Assembly (NCBI GenBank): GCA_034440635.1
Contig: JAOTON010000045.1
Location: 186,001 to 250,000 of the forward strand
Source of the DNA: Lepas anatifera
Taxonomy: Eukaryota; Arthropoda; Thecostraca; Lepadidae
Length of the DNA: 64,000 bases
Direction: 5' to 3'
A program made the translations under genes and the position numbers. Of the stretch, positions 21,095-32,620 are shown one piece after another. The notes below the pieces were generated by a model. That model was not told where the DNA came from and made no database searches. It saw only the letters and a program-made list of their open reading frames with translations. The number at the start of each line of letters is the position of its first letter. Positions within the stretch are counted from its first letter, which is position 1.

Positions 21095-22035
21095 TTAACC
21101 CTCGCGAAGTGCCACCGTACCTGGCATAACTTACCTTTTATCAGTTCTGCATGCTTTCTATCTCAGGTCTCACCTCCAAGTGACCTCACCTACCAAAACG
21201 TTGAAGACAGCATGGGTAAGAACAGGAAGAATTTATCCAACTGAAACTCATCATACAATACGCCCACCGGGTACCACAAAATCTATTTCGGGATTTTTCA
21301 TATCGATAACCTCGGGTCGGGTGCGGATCGTGATTGAGTCTCATGATTGGATCATTATTTATCTCCATTAAAAATGCATGAGAAAAACGGGAATGGGCCG
21401 AAAATGGCTATGCTTCTGTACTACGGCTTAGAATGCCTTCTTTTTCTACAAACCGTAGTATCTTAAAACCCTCTCCAGGCTTATGTCGCAAGTTTGGATA
21501 TGTGACCTTTGAGAGGTTACCTGGAACTTCTTAAAGCAATTTTCAGACTTGGGTTAATAACTCCGTAAGAAATGATTGTAAAGCTTTCATTTTGATACCA
21601 TAGCTTTTCATTTTTGATACCATTGCGGTTGGATCATTAATGCAAGTCGATTAATGAGCAAATTAATTATGTTAAGCTAGATGGAGACTTTGACCTGATC
21701 TTAGGTCAGGTCATTTTTATGTATTGACCTAGTATGGCCATATGATAGACAATTCGATTTGTCGTAACCAGAGGAAGCGAATGGTGCCTAACAGTTTATT
21801 CTAACTCAACTGTGTCAGACGTAAAAGTCCAGAAACTATTCTCTGACCGGTCACCTTTTTTACCTGCCAATACCTCGATATTGCCTTCTGCCAAAAAGTG
21901 CCGGGTTTGTATTCTTCATTAATTTGTATGAGCTATCCACCAGCCTTCGCATTTTTCGTCACCCTGGATAGGAGCTGAAATCGAGAGGGTGTTTGAACCC
22001 CGGGGATAAAGTCAGTTCGAAGGGCCACCGGTTAA
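21095..22035 (-). mobile_element. TTAA-MITE, family 3 (copy M), diverged
   Basis: Bounded by TTAA at 21095-21098 (followed by CCCTCGCG) and TTAA at 22032-22035 (preceded by GGGCCACCG). The minus-strand body aligns with copy L. The phrase 'gagctatccaccagccttcg' matches the reverse complement of L near 710-730, and 'agggtgtttgaac' is the family-3 subterminal word. Interior landmarks 'aagtgacctcacct', 'gaaactcatcatacaata' and 'catatcgataacctcgg' match family 1 and 3 bodies in the same order. Confidence 0.7.
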
Positions 22036-22086
22036 GTTAGCTCGAAGGTGTTAAAGTGGTTTGCGTCTTCCCATTAACACACACTA

Positions 22087-22255
22087 CTTTTTGGGGCTAA
22101 TAGACGCACCAACTGCCAGGGTCTTACGGTGTCGCCAACTCTTTCCCTGTTGGTAGGGTTTCTCGGGAGCCAGCTTGCTCTTTTGTTCAGGGAAGCCGCC
22201 GGGCCTTGAACCCGGGTCAGCTGAATGGAAGCCAGGTACGCTAGCCACTCCACTA
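22087..22255 (-). mobile_element. SINE, outer copy of a nested pair
   Basis: Reverse-strand copy of the SINE family: 'ttggggctaatagacgcacc', 'gtgtcgccaactctttccct' and 'cttgaacccgggtcagc' (B box complement). It is interrupted in its tRNA head by a second SINE. The duplicated CTAGCCACTCCACTA at 22241-22255 and 22439-22453 shows the insertion point. Confidence 0.85.
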
Positions 22256-22438
22256 ATAATAATTTTTGGGGCTTATCGACGCACCAACTGCCAGGGTCAT
22301 ATGGCGTCGCCAACTCTTTCCCTGTTGGAAGGGTTTCTCGGGAGCCAGCTTGCTCCTTGTTCAGGGAAGCCGCCGGGCCTTGAACCCGGGTCGGCTGCGT
22401 GGAAGCCAGCTACGCTGACCACTCCACTACCGCGCCCC
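22256..22438 (-). mobile_element. SINE, inner copy inserted into the first
   Basis: Full reverse-strand copy: tail 'ataataattt', body 'ggcgtcgccaactctttccc', B box complement 'cttgaacccgggtcggc', and head end 'ccactaccgcgcccc'. Flanked by the perfect 15-bp TSD CTAGCCACTCCACTA. Confidence 0.88.
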
Positions 22439-22460
22439 CTAGCCACTCCACTACCAGAAT

Positions 22461-22577
<117 letters not shown>

Positions 22578-22614
22578 CTTATAGGCTGTTAAAGTTTTGC
22601 AGCTTTGGAAAATT

Positions 22615-22689
22615 GCTTCTAAGCTGGGACTCGAACCCAGGTCTCCGGATTTCCGGCCCGGCATGCTAACCACTACACCACTCAGGAGC
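22615..22689 (-). other. tRNA-like sequence (tRNA pseudogene or SINE head)
   Basis: The minus strand reads as a 75-nt cloverleaf candidate. It has acceptor GCTCCTG, A-box region GTGTAGTGGTTAG, anticodon stem CCGGG/TCCGG with loop CCGGAAA, T arm CTGGGTTCGAGTCCCAG, and a 3' strand TAGAAGC. Position 33 is C rather than T, the acceptor has a mismatch, and there are extra bases between acceptor and D arm. These features favour a pseudogene or SINE-derived head over a functional gene. If read literally the anticodon would be GGA. Confidence 0.45.
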
Positions 22690-22808
22690 CTGAACTTTCC
22701 TTTCAAGCTTGCGTATTTATACTTGAATTATCGGCAGTTGTTTTACTGGGGCATTCTCATGCCGGTCAGGTCTCTATGTACCTCCAGTATTGATATAACA
22801 CAATATTG

Positions 22809-22855
<47 letters not shown>

Positions 22856-23345
22856 ACACGCACATTGACGGGCGGTGGGTACCCACTCCCTTGGGTTTTG
22901 GAGTCAGTGCAGGTCAAGTGACCTTACCTAAAAAAGTTTAAAATATCATAAGTCAGAACAGGGTGAACGTATCCGATAGAAACTCATATCACATAATGGG
23001 CTCACCAATTTCTACAAAATCTTATCCCATTCTTTCTGATACCGATGACCTAATGTCAGGAATGAGCCATGACCTCTCCATTCAAAATGCTTAAACTGAA
23101 TTTTACAATTACTTACTCTGAATAACATAGTATTGGATGGTGATAGAGCGTTTGTTTTAACGGCATTAGTATTTTGTCATCCTTGCGGTTTCTTATGTGC
23201 ATTTTAAACAAATCTGACCTTGAAATGACCTCAGGTCAGGTAAAATCCTTTATTTGACATAATTTGACCTAGCAAGGTCATATTATATATCATTCGATTG
23301 TGGTTTCTGCGACGATTCCAATGGTCTATATTGTTTTGTTGTATC

Positions 23346-24183
23346 TTAACACGCGCATTGACGGGGGTCTGAGCCACCTTCGCTTTGACAAGGGGGCGAG
23401 TACCCGCCCCCTAAGATCTCGAGAACCACGGTAGGTAGCGAAAAACGGTACACGGTGTTGGGTAGCCCATCCACTTCTCCATCGAAAATATTTGAACCAT
23501 TTTTTGTCAGGTCACATTCAAGGTCACAAAAGGTCAAAACATGCCGTAAAAGGGATAACATGTAAATCAAGTTTTTCGGTCATTACATCTGATCAAGTAA
23601 AGATAGAGCAAAACGACTTGAACTACATGAATCCTCGCAGCAAGCTGAATTTAATGATATATAATTTGACCTTGCTAGGTCAAATCAAGGATTTGACCTG
23701 ACCTGAGGTCAGATCAGGGTCATATTATATAAAATGCATGTCATTAGAGCCGCAAAGCCAAGGCAAGTCTAATGAAGCTAAAATAAACTATCACTATCCG
23801 TTACTGAGTTATACAGTAAAAACCATTTTCCCATGTATTTCCAATGGAGAGGTCATGCCTCGTACCTGACTTAAGATCATCGATATCAAAAATACCAGAA
23901 CATATTTTAGAGAACTCGGTGGGCCCATTGTGTGATATGAGTTTCAATCGGATAAGTTCACCCTGCTCCGACTTATGCTATCTTAAACTTTTTTGAGGTC
24001 AGGTCACTTGACCTGTACTGGTGACCTGACCTGAGATGACCTACCCTTAAAATTTTCACAGAAGTTTTAAAAATGATGAGGGAAAAGGTATACCAAGTAC
24101 GGCGGTGCTACGCGCCGCCGTTTTACTGCTATCTCTGAAAAACCCGAGGGGTGGGTACCCGCCCCCGTCAATGCGCGTGTTAA
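23346..24183 (+). mobile_element. TTAA-MITE, family 1 (copy B), inserted in copy A
   Basis: TTAA at 23346-23349 and 24180-24183. Tips CACGCGCATTGACGGGGG and CCCCCGTCAATGCGCGTG. The compound left end has spacer TCTGAGCCACCTTCGC. The right end has the hairpin GGCGGTGCTACGCGCCGCC (about 24101-24119) and GTGGGTACCCGCCCCC. Copy A sequence resumes without loss on both sides of the TTAA. Confidence 0.9.
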
Positions 24184-24385
24184 ATAGTGCCGATGTAATG
24201 ACTGAAAACCGTCATTTACATGTTATCCCTATGTTTTGACCTCTAATGACATGTGACCTGACAAAAAATGTTTCAGATGTTTTCTGTAGAAATTACAATG
24301 GGCTATTCAACGCCGTTATTGTTTTTCGCTATCTAGCGTGGTTCTCGAGATCTTAAGGGGGCGGGTACCCGCCTCCCCCTGTCAA

Positions 24386-26688
24386 ATTCTCCCCCGTTGA
24401 TAATTTAGACGTTGACGAAGCGGTGGATGTTTTTTATGGATTATTGGAATCAGTCATAGTCGATTATGTGCCGACTGTAACTTTCAGGCGGAAGTGTCCA
24501 CCCTGGTTTGACGGTGCGGTGCGGACGGCGCTTCGCTTAAAGGAAGCAGCTTTTCGGCGTATGCGGCGCCATCGTTGTGAGGAGAGCGTGACCGATTTTA
24601 ACTTAAAACACAGTAATCTTAAATCTATTATCAGCATCAAGTACTCTGAGTACCTTATGAAACTGGCTGATGACATGCGGACCAATCCGAAAAGATATTG
24701 GGACTTTTTTTAGAAGTGTTGGCAAAAAATCAAGTATTTCGACGGTACTGCTCAAACGAGATAAAACCTTACCTCAGACGACACAGAAAAAGCGTTTCTC
24801 TTGAACCTTGCCTTTGCACGGAAATTTACAAGCCCCACTGTCGGCATCTTTCCCATTGCAACAGATTTTCCAGTAGGTACCTTATCTTGTTTTCCTGTTT
24901 CCAAGGAAGCAGTTCGAATTACCCTGAAGTCTCTAGATCAATATAAGGCATGCGGTACAGATAACATTAGCACTAAAATCATCGTAGAGTGTGCCGAAGA
25001 ATTGGTTGCACTACTCACAAGACTATGCAACATGTCCGTCACAGCTGGTAAGGTTCCTATTAAATGGAAACAGGCCAATCCTATTCCAATATTTAAAATA
25101 GGCGACAAAAAAGATCCATCAAATTATCGGTCTGTCTCACTGCGTCCAATTTTCGAGAAAAAAATTGCAACGACTTGTCTACGACCAGCTGTTTCGGCAT
25201 GTTTCGCCAGTACTGTGCCCTGAACAGCACAGTTTTGTACCTCATCGGTCATGCTCCAGCAACCTTGCGACGTACCTGAGCTCAACGTGGGAGGCCACAT
25301 CGGAGGGATACCAGACGGACGCCATATATACAGATTATTTGGCAGCATTTCAAAGCGTCAACCACAAATTGATCATTCACAAACTAAAAAACTCGTATCA
25401 CCTGAAAGATTTGGCTCTAAACTGGTTTGTCTCGTACCTCTCTGATAGGTGTCAGCGGGTCATCGCGAACGATAAAACGTCCGACTGGGTTTCAGTAACC
25501 TCGGGTGTACCGGAAGCATCTTTAGTGGCCCCGCTTCTATTTTCGCTCTTCATAAATGCCTTCCAAGTGAAATTGGTTCAAATTGCTTGATGTATGCTGA
25601 CGATGTTAAAATTGATCGCCAAATCACCGCCCCAGCTGACGGGCTGCTGTTGCAGCGCGATCTCGATCGCTTGCAGTCGTGGTCTGTCAGATGGGGCCTC
25701 TCAAAATGTCACTCGTTCACGATGACCCTCAGACGCGCACCTGTCCGGACGCAATATTCTATTGGGAACGCTGCTCTCAATTAGGTAGATAAAATTTATG
25801 ACCTAGGTGTAATATTGGACAGTAAATCAACATTCTCGGCTCACGTATCCCATGTAGTAAAACAAGCCAACAGGACACTAGGTCTCCTGATTCGATCTTT
25901 CCAAAATGCCTCAAAGACTGCAAAATTTGAAAAAGTCTTTACTTATTTACAGCATATTATGCCAACGTACGCTCTCATCTGGAGTACTGCAGCATGATCT
26001 GGGCAGGCGCGGTCAAATCTCACGGCGTGCGAGTTGATCGAGTGCAGCACAAGTTCCTTCTATGTTAGACCATGCTTATCATTATCCTTTGACGCTCTCA
26101 TGCATCATTTTGGCGTAACATCTCTTGGATCTCGAAGAATTCAATACGATCTGCTCTTTTTAAAAATAATTTATTGTGGAAAAATAGACTCTGAAATTGT
26201 GTTAAGTAAATTTCCTCTCCAAGTCCCATCTCGATCAACTCGCACGCGTCATCTTTTCACGGAGCGGCGCGGGCGCGTGAACACTGTGGGCCAGGGGCTT
26301 TTGTGTCGGATCCCGCGGGCAATGAATGCCTTCTTATCATGTTCCGGTTCCGACCTATTTGTAGAATCCTTTAGCAGGTCTAAAGTCGATGCTTTAACAT
26401 ACATCCGTTCACCCCATGTACTTGCAGCGAGCCAGCGCTATCGCCGCAGCAGGTAATTTTTAGGCCTTGTATTTTCTCTAGCTTTTAATTCATGTTTTGC
26501 CAGTATCATTTATACTCGGGGAGGAGCATTCCAACCTATGGTGATGCATTTTATTGTTCTCATGTGAGATGCGTGTCATTTACTTGAAGCATATTGTGTT
26601 TATTTTTAGGCTCTGGCTTTGCCTGTAAATGGATATGCAACTGTTGGCGATATGAATTAATAAATAATTAAATAAATAAAAACAAAAA
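24386..26688 (+). mobile_element. Jockey/CR1-like LINE, 5'-truncated, inserted in MITE A
   Basis: About 2.3 kb. It begins inside the endonuclease-RT linker and ends with a short A-rich tail (AATAAATAATTAAATAAATA then AAAACAAAAA). It interrupts the compound terminus of MITE A. A clear TSD could not be defined because both junctions are A-rich. No RNase H is present, which fits the Jockey/CR1 group. Confidence 0.8.
24423..26456 (+). pseudogene. Reverse transcriptase of the Jockey/CR1-like LINE, broken
   Basis: Segments in different frames give the C-terminal part of ORF2. 24423-24713 is the EN-RT linker ('CPPWFDGAVRTALRLKEAAF', 'NPKRYWDFF'). 24801-25163 holds the RT fingers ('YKACGTDNISTKI', 'PIPIFKIGDKKDPSNYRSVSL'). 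25165-25590 holds the palm ('PEQHSFVPHRSCSSNL', motif A as 'TDYLAAFQSVNH', motif B as 'TSGVPEASLVAPLLFSLF'). 25587-25784 has YADD intact (25593-25604). 25815-26456 is the thumb and C-terminal region. At least four frame changes, plus altered motif A and B residues (for example Q where the second Asp of motif A is usual), make it inactive. Confidence 0.88.
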
Positions 26689-26726
26689 GCGAGGTTGGCT
26701 CAGACTCCCGTCAATGCGCGGGTTAA

Positions 26727-27755
26727 GGAAACTCAAACGACATGATTGGGTATGTCTGAATTGTAAGCAGTATCTGCCGATTGCAACACAACGTGCTGAC
26801 CTTTACCTGTAATCAATGACAGTTTCATGCGGTTGTAAGAACAGCCTCAATTCTTTAGTTGGATTGCATTTTCCACTTCACGTTCTCTTCATCAACAACA
26901 ATGGATAGGAGCCCATCTGGGCACTGTTGGTCGGGCTCAGCAGCCGAAATATGGCTTCTCCTCGACAGCGTCGAACAGTGAGCGTTGTTTACGACCCCTG
27001 TGGGGGCGTCCTGCGATTGTGACCTCGCAATCACAGTGCGTCTCACACTGAAAAGTAAACTCGCCCTCCCGATGTTAAGCTCTGCTCTGAAACGTACTGG
27101 GAGGAAATTCCAAAGACAGTCTTTTTGACAATGACTGAGTTGGTAAAGAAACAGAGAGTTTATGGATCCTTATTTCTATTTTTCTAAGACACTGCAAGGT
27201 AGAGCTTACAGACCGTCATCCCAGCCAAGTTAAGTTAAAGACTTACCAAGGTAAGGAGACAAGTTGAGTGGAGAAAGCAGGTATCTACCCCCGTTCCTGT
27301 CATGAGGGGGGTGGGGGTGCAGATTCTGCCCACCACTCTTCCCATGCTTTTTTCTGGAATACCACCAAAACGGTTCGCGATAGGCATTTTCCATTTACAT
27401 TTCCTAAAACTAAATAAGGCGCATATCATGGAAGATTTGAAATAGCATATTTGCCCGGGGTGGAGCTATCACTCTGTATCTAGCGAGCACCTATCCGAGA
27501 CCCGAGTATTGTTGCGTCTGCGTACAGCAGAGTTGTGCGGAGCGATACTGAGAGCAGTCAGATTATTTGAATTGTATGAAGAAGATGTCAGGTAATAGCT
27601 CATTTACATTTGCATGTAATCTTTTGGTAGAGACAGTTCCAGAAACTCAAACTGGGGGTTTCAAATGTAATTGGATTGTGTTCTTGCACAGTGAACAGAC
27701 TGCTCACAGGACAGCGGGGATGTATAACAGTAATCATACCATATTCCCAACCATA
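26727..27755. other. Unassigned sequence, no gene seen
   Basis: Short open frames only. A C/G-rich run 'gaggggggtgggggtg' lies near 27303. No repeat relationship recognised. Confidence 0.4.
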
Positions 27756-30425
27756 GGCGTAGGAACCGGGGGCCAGGGGCCACTGCCCCCCCCACTTTTC
27801 TGTGATGGGCCCCCGCAACGGAGACAAGAATATCAGCAGCTGTAATATCAAGCAAGAAAACCAAACTGGTCCAATAGCTTGCCCGGGAAATCTCTTTTCT
27901 GTGCCCCTAAACTTATCTGAGGCTCTATGAGTCGATTTTAAGGCCCCCTGAGCTGTTCGGGGCCCCTGAACTGGCCTCTGATGCCACACGAACTATTCTG
28001 GGCCCCTTTAGCTGAACTGAGCGCTCCTGAGATGGCCCCTGAAATGGTTTGGGCAGCATAAACTGTTCTTGGGGTCCCTAAGCTAAGCTGGGAGCCGTGA
28101 GCTTGAACGGGGCCCCTTGAGTGGGCCTAAGACTCTATATCCGCCAACCTGGGGGCCCCTGAGCTGAGCTGGGACCGCAAAGCTAATCTGGGTCCCCTGT
28201 GCTGAACGGGAGGCCCCAAACTTATCTGGGGCCCCTGCGCAGTAATAGGGGCCCCTGACCTGAACTTGGGGCCATAAGCTTTAATTGGAATCCTGAACTA
28301 TTGTGAAACCCTGCATAAGCTGACAAGGGGCCCCTGAGCTGAGCCGGTTCCTTAACCCGCGCCCCACCGGGGGTCCGGCGCCACCTTCGCCCCACCGGGG
28401 GCCATCGATGGCCCCCCTCTAACTCCGAAAATATGGGCGTTAGCGCAAATCTGCAAAGTGCAATAGAAAGCTTGCGTGAATTCAGTAAGAAATTACTCTG
28501 CATGTTTTAGTGCTCAGGTCAATGGTTTGACCTCCAGAGGTCAAATTAGGTCAAGATCGGCTATTTTCACTCAAATATGCAATGATTAAGCAAACTGGGC
28601 ATAACTCTTATGTCATTAGAGCTATTGAGGCCTGGTAAAGTACATTTGATAGCAAATTGCCTGTACTTTTTCCGCCATGTGGAACGTAAAGACCTCCCGC
28701 CAGTGGTTTGACCGCCAGAGGTCACCTCGTGACCTAATATGACCTGAGGTCACGAAAGGTCAAAAAGTGACCTTGCCGTATATCAAATGAAAGCCAGTGA
28801 CAAGACAAACACGATGGTGTTTGTTTCACCGCTCTAGCTCAATTAGGTCAAAAGTTATTGTCAAAATACTGTTTTTGACCTCCGGTGACCTTGGATGACC
28901 TTGGAAAAGTCAAAGGGCAAATATGACCCCTGGGATCCGTGAAAGGGTGTCCAAAAACGTTGTTCTGAGCAGTCTGAGTATTTGCAATCATTTTTGTGGC
29001 TTTTATATCATGAAATAGCTTTTCCCCATGCTTTTCCAATGGGAGAGGTCGCCTCGTGACCTGACCTCAGGGCACGAAATCGAAAAATCCCGGATATACA
29101 CCTTGTAGACCCTGGAGGGGTTATGAAGTGTAGGAAGTTTCAAATCGATCGACTTTGAAATGTAGCTCTTACAGAGCTCTAAAGTGAAGTGAGGTGACCT
29201 TGGTTGACCTCGTCTGGTGACCTGACCTTGGGTGACCCGGGGTAAAAAATTTCAGGGATGATGGGAAAATGATGCAGTGAGAGGTAGAACCCTCAACCGC
29301 GGTGCTGCGCCTCGTCGTTTTTCTGCTATCCCGGAAAAACCTTAGGGGGGCCATCGATGGCCCCCGGTGGGGCGAGTGTTAAGCTAATCTGGTCATCTGA
29401 GCTAATATAAGCCCCTGTGTTGAACTGAGGGCCCCCGAGATGGTCTGGGATCCCCTATAAGGCTTTAAAGCTACTGACCTGGGGGCCGTGAGCTTGAATG
29501 GTCCCTTGAGCTGTTCTGAGACCCCATATCAGCCGACCTGGGGGCCTCTGAGCTGAGCTGAGCCCCCAAAGCTAGTCTAGGCCCTAAGCGAATCTGGGTA
29601 CCCCTGTGCTTAACTGGGCAGCCCCTGAACTGGTCTGGGCCCCCAGCACAGTTTTTGGGCCCATGAGCTTGAATGGGCTCTTGAGCTGTTCTGAAACCCT
29701 ATGTAAGCCACCCTGGGCCCCCTCAGCTAAGCTGGGGCCCCAAGCTAATAAGGGTATCCCCTGTGCTTAGCTGGGGCCTCTGAGCTGGTATGGGGGCCCC
29801 TGGACTCTTCTAGCGTCCCTGGGCTAAGCTGGAGGCCGTGAGCTTGAATGGAGCCCCCTGAGCTGGTATGAGACGAAACCCTGTATCAGAAGATCTGGGG
29901 GCCCCTGAGATGAGATGGGCCTCCAAAGCTAATATGGAGCCCCTGTGCTGGTCTGGGGCCCCTGAACTGTTCTAAAGTCACTGAGCTAAGCTTGGATCCG
30001 TGAGCTTGAACAAGCCCCTTGAGCTGTTTTGAGACCCTAAACAAGCCGACCTGGGGACGCCTGAGCTGAACCAGGCCCCTGAGCTAATATGACCCCTTGG
30101 GTGAATCTGGGGCTCCCCTCTGCTGAGCTTCTAGGGGCCCTTTACGTATGTGGAGTTTCTTAATAAGCTGGTCCCAAGGCCAATGCACTGGTCTGAAGCC
30201 CCCTGAGCTGACTAATTTGGGTTCCTGAGCCATGGTCTGGGTCTTGGGAGCCTCTTAGATGATTTGGCGGTCCCTGGGCAGGCACAGGTTCCGGGGGCCG
30301 GGGCATGCTGTCCCCGCCGCTTTTCTACGGTGGGTCCAGGCAACGAATATACAAATATCAGCAACTGTAATATAAAACAAGAAACTCAAACGGGCCCGAT
30401 AGTTTGTCTGGGAAGGTTTCAGTTC
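27756..30425. repeat. Decayed GGGCCCCTGAGCT array with about 175-bp higher-order period, flanked by direct repeats
   Basis: Short diverged units of about 30 bp (GGGGCCCCTGAGCTGAACTG-like) fill 27900-28351 and 29383-30250. A longer period shows in the phrase GTGAGCTTGAA at 28097, 29488, 29663, 29838 and 30000, and as 'cataagctttaat' near 28270. Spacing is 162-189 bp once the MITE is subtracted. The array is flanked by related sequence at about 27760-27900 and 30285-30425 (both with a CCGGGGGCC phrase, 'ATATCAGCA(G/A)CTGTAATAT' and 'CAAGAAA'), so one larger repeat may contain it. Confidence 0.65.
28352..29382 (+). mobile_element. TTAA-MITE, family 2 (copy I)
   Basis: TTAA at 28352-28355 and 29379-29382. 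Compound left end CCCGCGCCCCACCGGGGG, spacer TCCGGCGCCACCTTC, then GCCCCACCGGGGG. The palindrome GGGGGCCATCGATGGCCCCC is perfect at the left end. The right end repeats it as GCCATCGATGGCCCCCGG. The 1023-bp body is nearly collinear with copies H and J and is rich in TGACCT hexamers. Confidence 0.92.
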
Positions 30426-31207
30426 CGCAGTGCGCCCCCTGCCAGCCCCTGGATGAGGAGCGCTTCGTGAAAAAGGCCAAGGCACCTACTACCCGAGTGT
30501 TTCCAAATGAGCCCTGATAACTTGACCCAATCAAACTCCATCCCATATCGCTCCCAGCACAAAGCATGAATTTGGATACGCACCCCGCACAAAATGGCGA
30601 GGAACATCCGTCCCTGAGTCATCGAAAGGCGTGACGAGAACGGCCGTCTTCTACTACGAAGTGGAAAAAACAACACGGAACCTATCAATGAGAGGAAACG
30701 GCGGGAAAGAACGTAAGAAGTCATGTATGGAAATACCTAGTTCAGGCTGGTGTGCATTAGGTCGTGTCAGTGTATGTAAAGTTGGAAAATACGATTTTGT
30801 CCCGTGATTTCCAACTCTATTATCGTCTAATAAACAATAATCAAAGCCAAAAAATGATTTAGGTATTTTACCTATCCCGTTTTTGACTGAAAAAATGTAT
30901 TTCTAGGTTTTTGGGGGCATTCAAACCATTTTTACCAAGAGTATGTTTTTATACTTGCAGATGGGTCGGCTTTTTTATTGCATTTACAAAATAAAATAAA
31001 ACATTAGAAAACCACAGACAGGGCCGTGATATCAAAGGACCACACTTCTTTATGCCTAGATAACTTGGAATTACCTATTTCATGACACAAACGAGAGGAG
31101 CAGGTCATTATGGACTCCTTTAGAGCGGTAGGGATTGATTCAGGGCAATGATGATCGCAATAAGTCTAGCTGTATTTCGAGGTCTAAAACACAGAGTTTC
31201 AAAATAA
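30426..31207. other. Unassigned sequence
   Basis: AT-rich after 30740. No gene or repeat recognised. Confidence 0.4.
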
Positions 31208-31719
31208 TTTCATGTTCCATCTACTTAATCACCAACTTTGTGATGCCGGGATGTCCCGCTTGCTGTTTAACCTGGGCATCAGTCTGGTGTGCTGGGCCCA
31301 TCGCCTGATAAAACCATCCCTCTTCCAGCACGACAGACAGAACTGACAGCTGTCATTTGCTGTAGAGACGTGACAGCTACAGCCAGCTCCATGACCTGTG
31401 TGTGGCAGGCGAAGTGCTCTACCTCCATGGGCTTCCCCATGAACCCTGGGAACTTGGACTTGATCAAGCTGCAGGTGATGATAGGCTCGGTGACCCCGTC
31501 CCAATCAGACATTTTTGAGAGTGATCATTGGTGTTTTGACGTAGGGCAGGGTCCGAGGCCTGAGGGAGGTGTTTCCCACCTCCTGCTCCCCTCTGATGGA
31601 TATGATCCTCCTCTGCTCCTCCTCGCTGTAGAGCATGCCATGATGGTCATCAGGATCTCCTCGGAGTGAGCGAAACATTCAGAGAAGAACACGATCGGAA
31701 TGACAGTCAATTGCACCAT
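31208..31719 (-). pseudogene. Broken copy of an unknown coding unit (CHTQ-type), minus strand
   Basis: On the minus strand one frame reads 'VTEPIITCSLIKSKFPGF' and 'VEHFACHTQVMELAVAVTSL'. After a frame change it reads 'RDGFIRRWAQHTRLMPRLNS' followed by KRDIP. The same unit, at DNA level, occurs in opposite orientation at 31990-32700. I recall a conserved but uncharacterised animal protein family with a comparable series (VTEP, CHTQ, VT-A, RDGFIR and a final KRDF-like motif), often in mobile-element contexts. That is memory, not a search. The copy carries at least one frameshift, and I assign no function. Confidence 0.5.
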
Positions 31720-32283
31720 CTAGGTCTGGATCCTGAGGCATGAGAGCTAGAATAAGACGTTTCTGGGACTGTCCACCAAGTTGTTAGTTTTCATCTGGAG
31801 TCAGTGGGGAAATTGGAACTCGGTAGGAGATCGTAGCTTTTATTACCGAGCCTTACTTTACCAACTGGCTACATGTGTAGACCAGCAAAGACTGGCTGGA
31901 CGGCCCTCGGAACGTCATGTTCGAGCCCTGCTGCCTTCGTACCAAGCCCATGGCAGTGCACTTGAATGCCACACCCGCCGTGTGCTCCTTAGCAAATTTC
32001 GTTTACACTGAGGCGAGCGGGACCGAGCAGGAGGCCACCACCGAGTTCATCATGGCCTGCAGCTTGACAAAGTGCAAGTCACTAGATTTCTTGGAGAAGT
32101 ACATGAAGGTAGAGTACTTCCCATGCCGCCCACACATAGGCCATAGAGAGAGCTGTAAAGGAAGTGACAGCTGAAGCCAGTTCAGTCTGTAATGCTGAGA
32201 GGAAGGATGAATTAATCCGGCGAAAGGTATCAGACATCAAACTGGTGTTCAGGATTAACAGCAAGCTGCACCTCCTCGGCATA

Positions 32284-32440
32284 ATAACAATAATTTTGGG
32301 GCATTTCGACGCATCAATTACCAGATTTATATGGCGTCGCCAACACTTTGCCTGTTGGAAGGGTTTCTCGGGAGTCAGATTTATCTTCGCTTACGGAATC
32401 CGCCGGGCCTTGAACCCGGGTTAACCACGAGGAAACCAGC
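32284..32440 (-). mobile_element. SINE (reverse), first of a pair
   Basis: Tail 'aataacaataatttt', body 'atatggcgtcgccaacactt' and 'gttggaagggtttctcgg', B box complement 'cttgaacccggg'. More diverged than the next copy. The pair is bracketed by CTCCTCGGCAT (32273-32283) and ATTCCTCAGCAT (about 32622-32633), an approximate TSD. Confidence 0.78.
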
Positions 32441-32620
32441 ATCATTGTTGGGGATTATGGACGCACCAACTGCCAGGATTATATGGCGTCGCCAACTCTT
32501 TCCCTGTTGGAGGGGTTTCTTGAGGGTCAAATTTTTCCTTGCACAAGGAATCTGCTGCGACTTAAACCCGGGTCGGCTGCGTGGAAGCAAGGTTGCTAAC
32601 CACTATATCACCATGTCCCC
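32441..32620 (-). mobile_element. SINE (reverse), second of a pair
   Basis: 'ttggggattatggacgcacc', 'atggcgtcgccaactctttc', B box complement 'cttaaacccgggtcggc', head end 'accatgtcccc'. It directly abuts the previous copy and probably inserted into that copy's head, as at 22.2 kb, though a TSD is not clear here. Confidence 0.78.

Larger units (their letters stand above)
22853..26726 (-). mobile_element. TTAA-MITE, family 1 (copy A), split by two later insertions
   Basis: The outer TTAA copies are at 22853-22856 and 26723-26726. The left tip is CACGCACATTGACGGGCGG and the right tip is CCCGTCAATGCGCGGG. The body is in three pieces: 22857-23345, about 24184-24385 and about 26689-26722. MITE B separates the first two. 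A Jockey/CR1-like retrotransposon separates the second and third, splitting the compound end between CTGTCAA and GCGAGGTTGGCTCAG. Rejoined, the pieces follow the order of intact family-1 copies such as C and F. Confidence 0.85.

Noticed and set aside
22615..22689. Functional tRNA gene with anticodon GGA
   Set aside because: C at position 33, an acceptor mismatch and extra bases near the D arm. The surrounding SINE context makes a tRNA-derived relic more likely.
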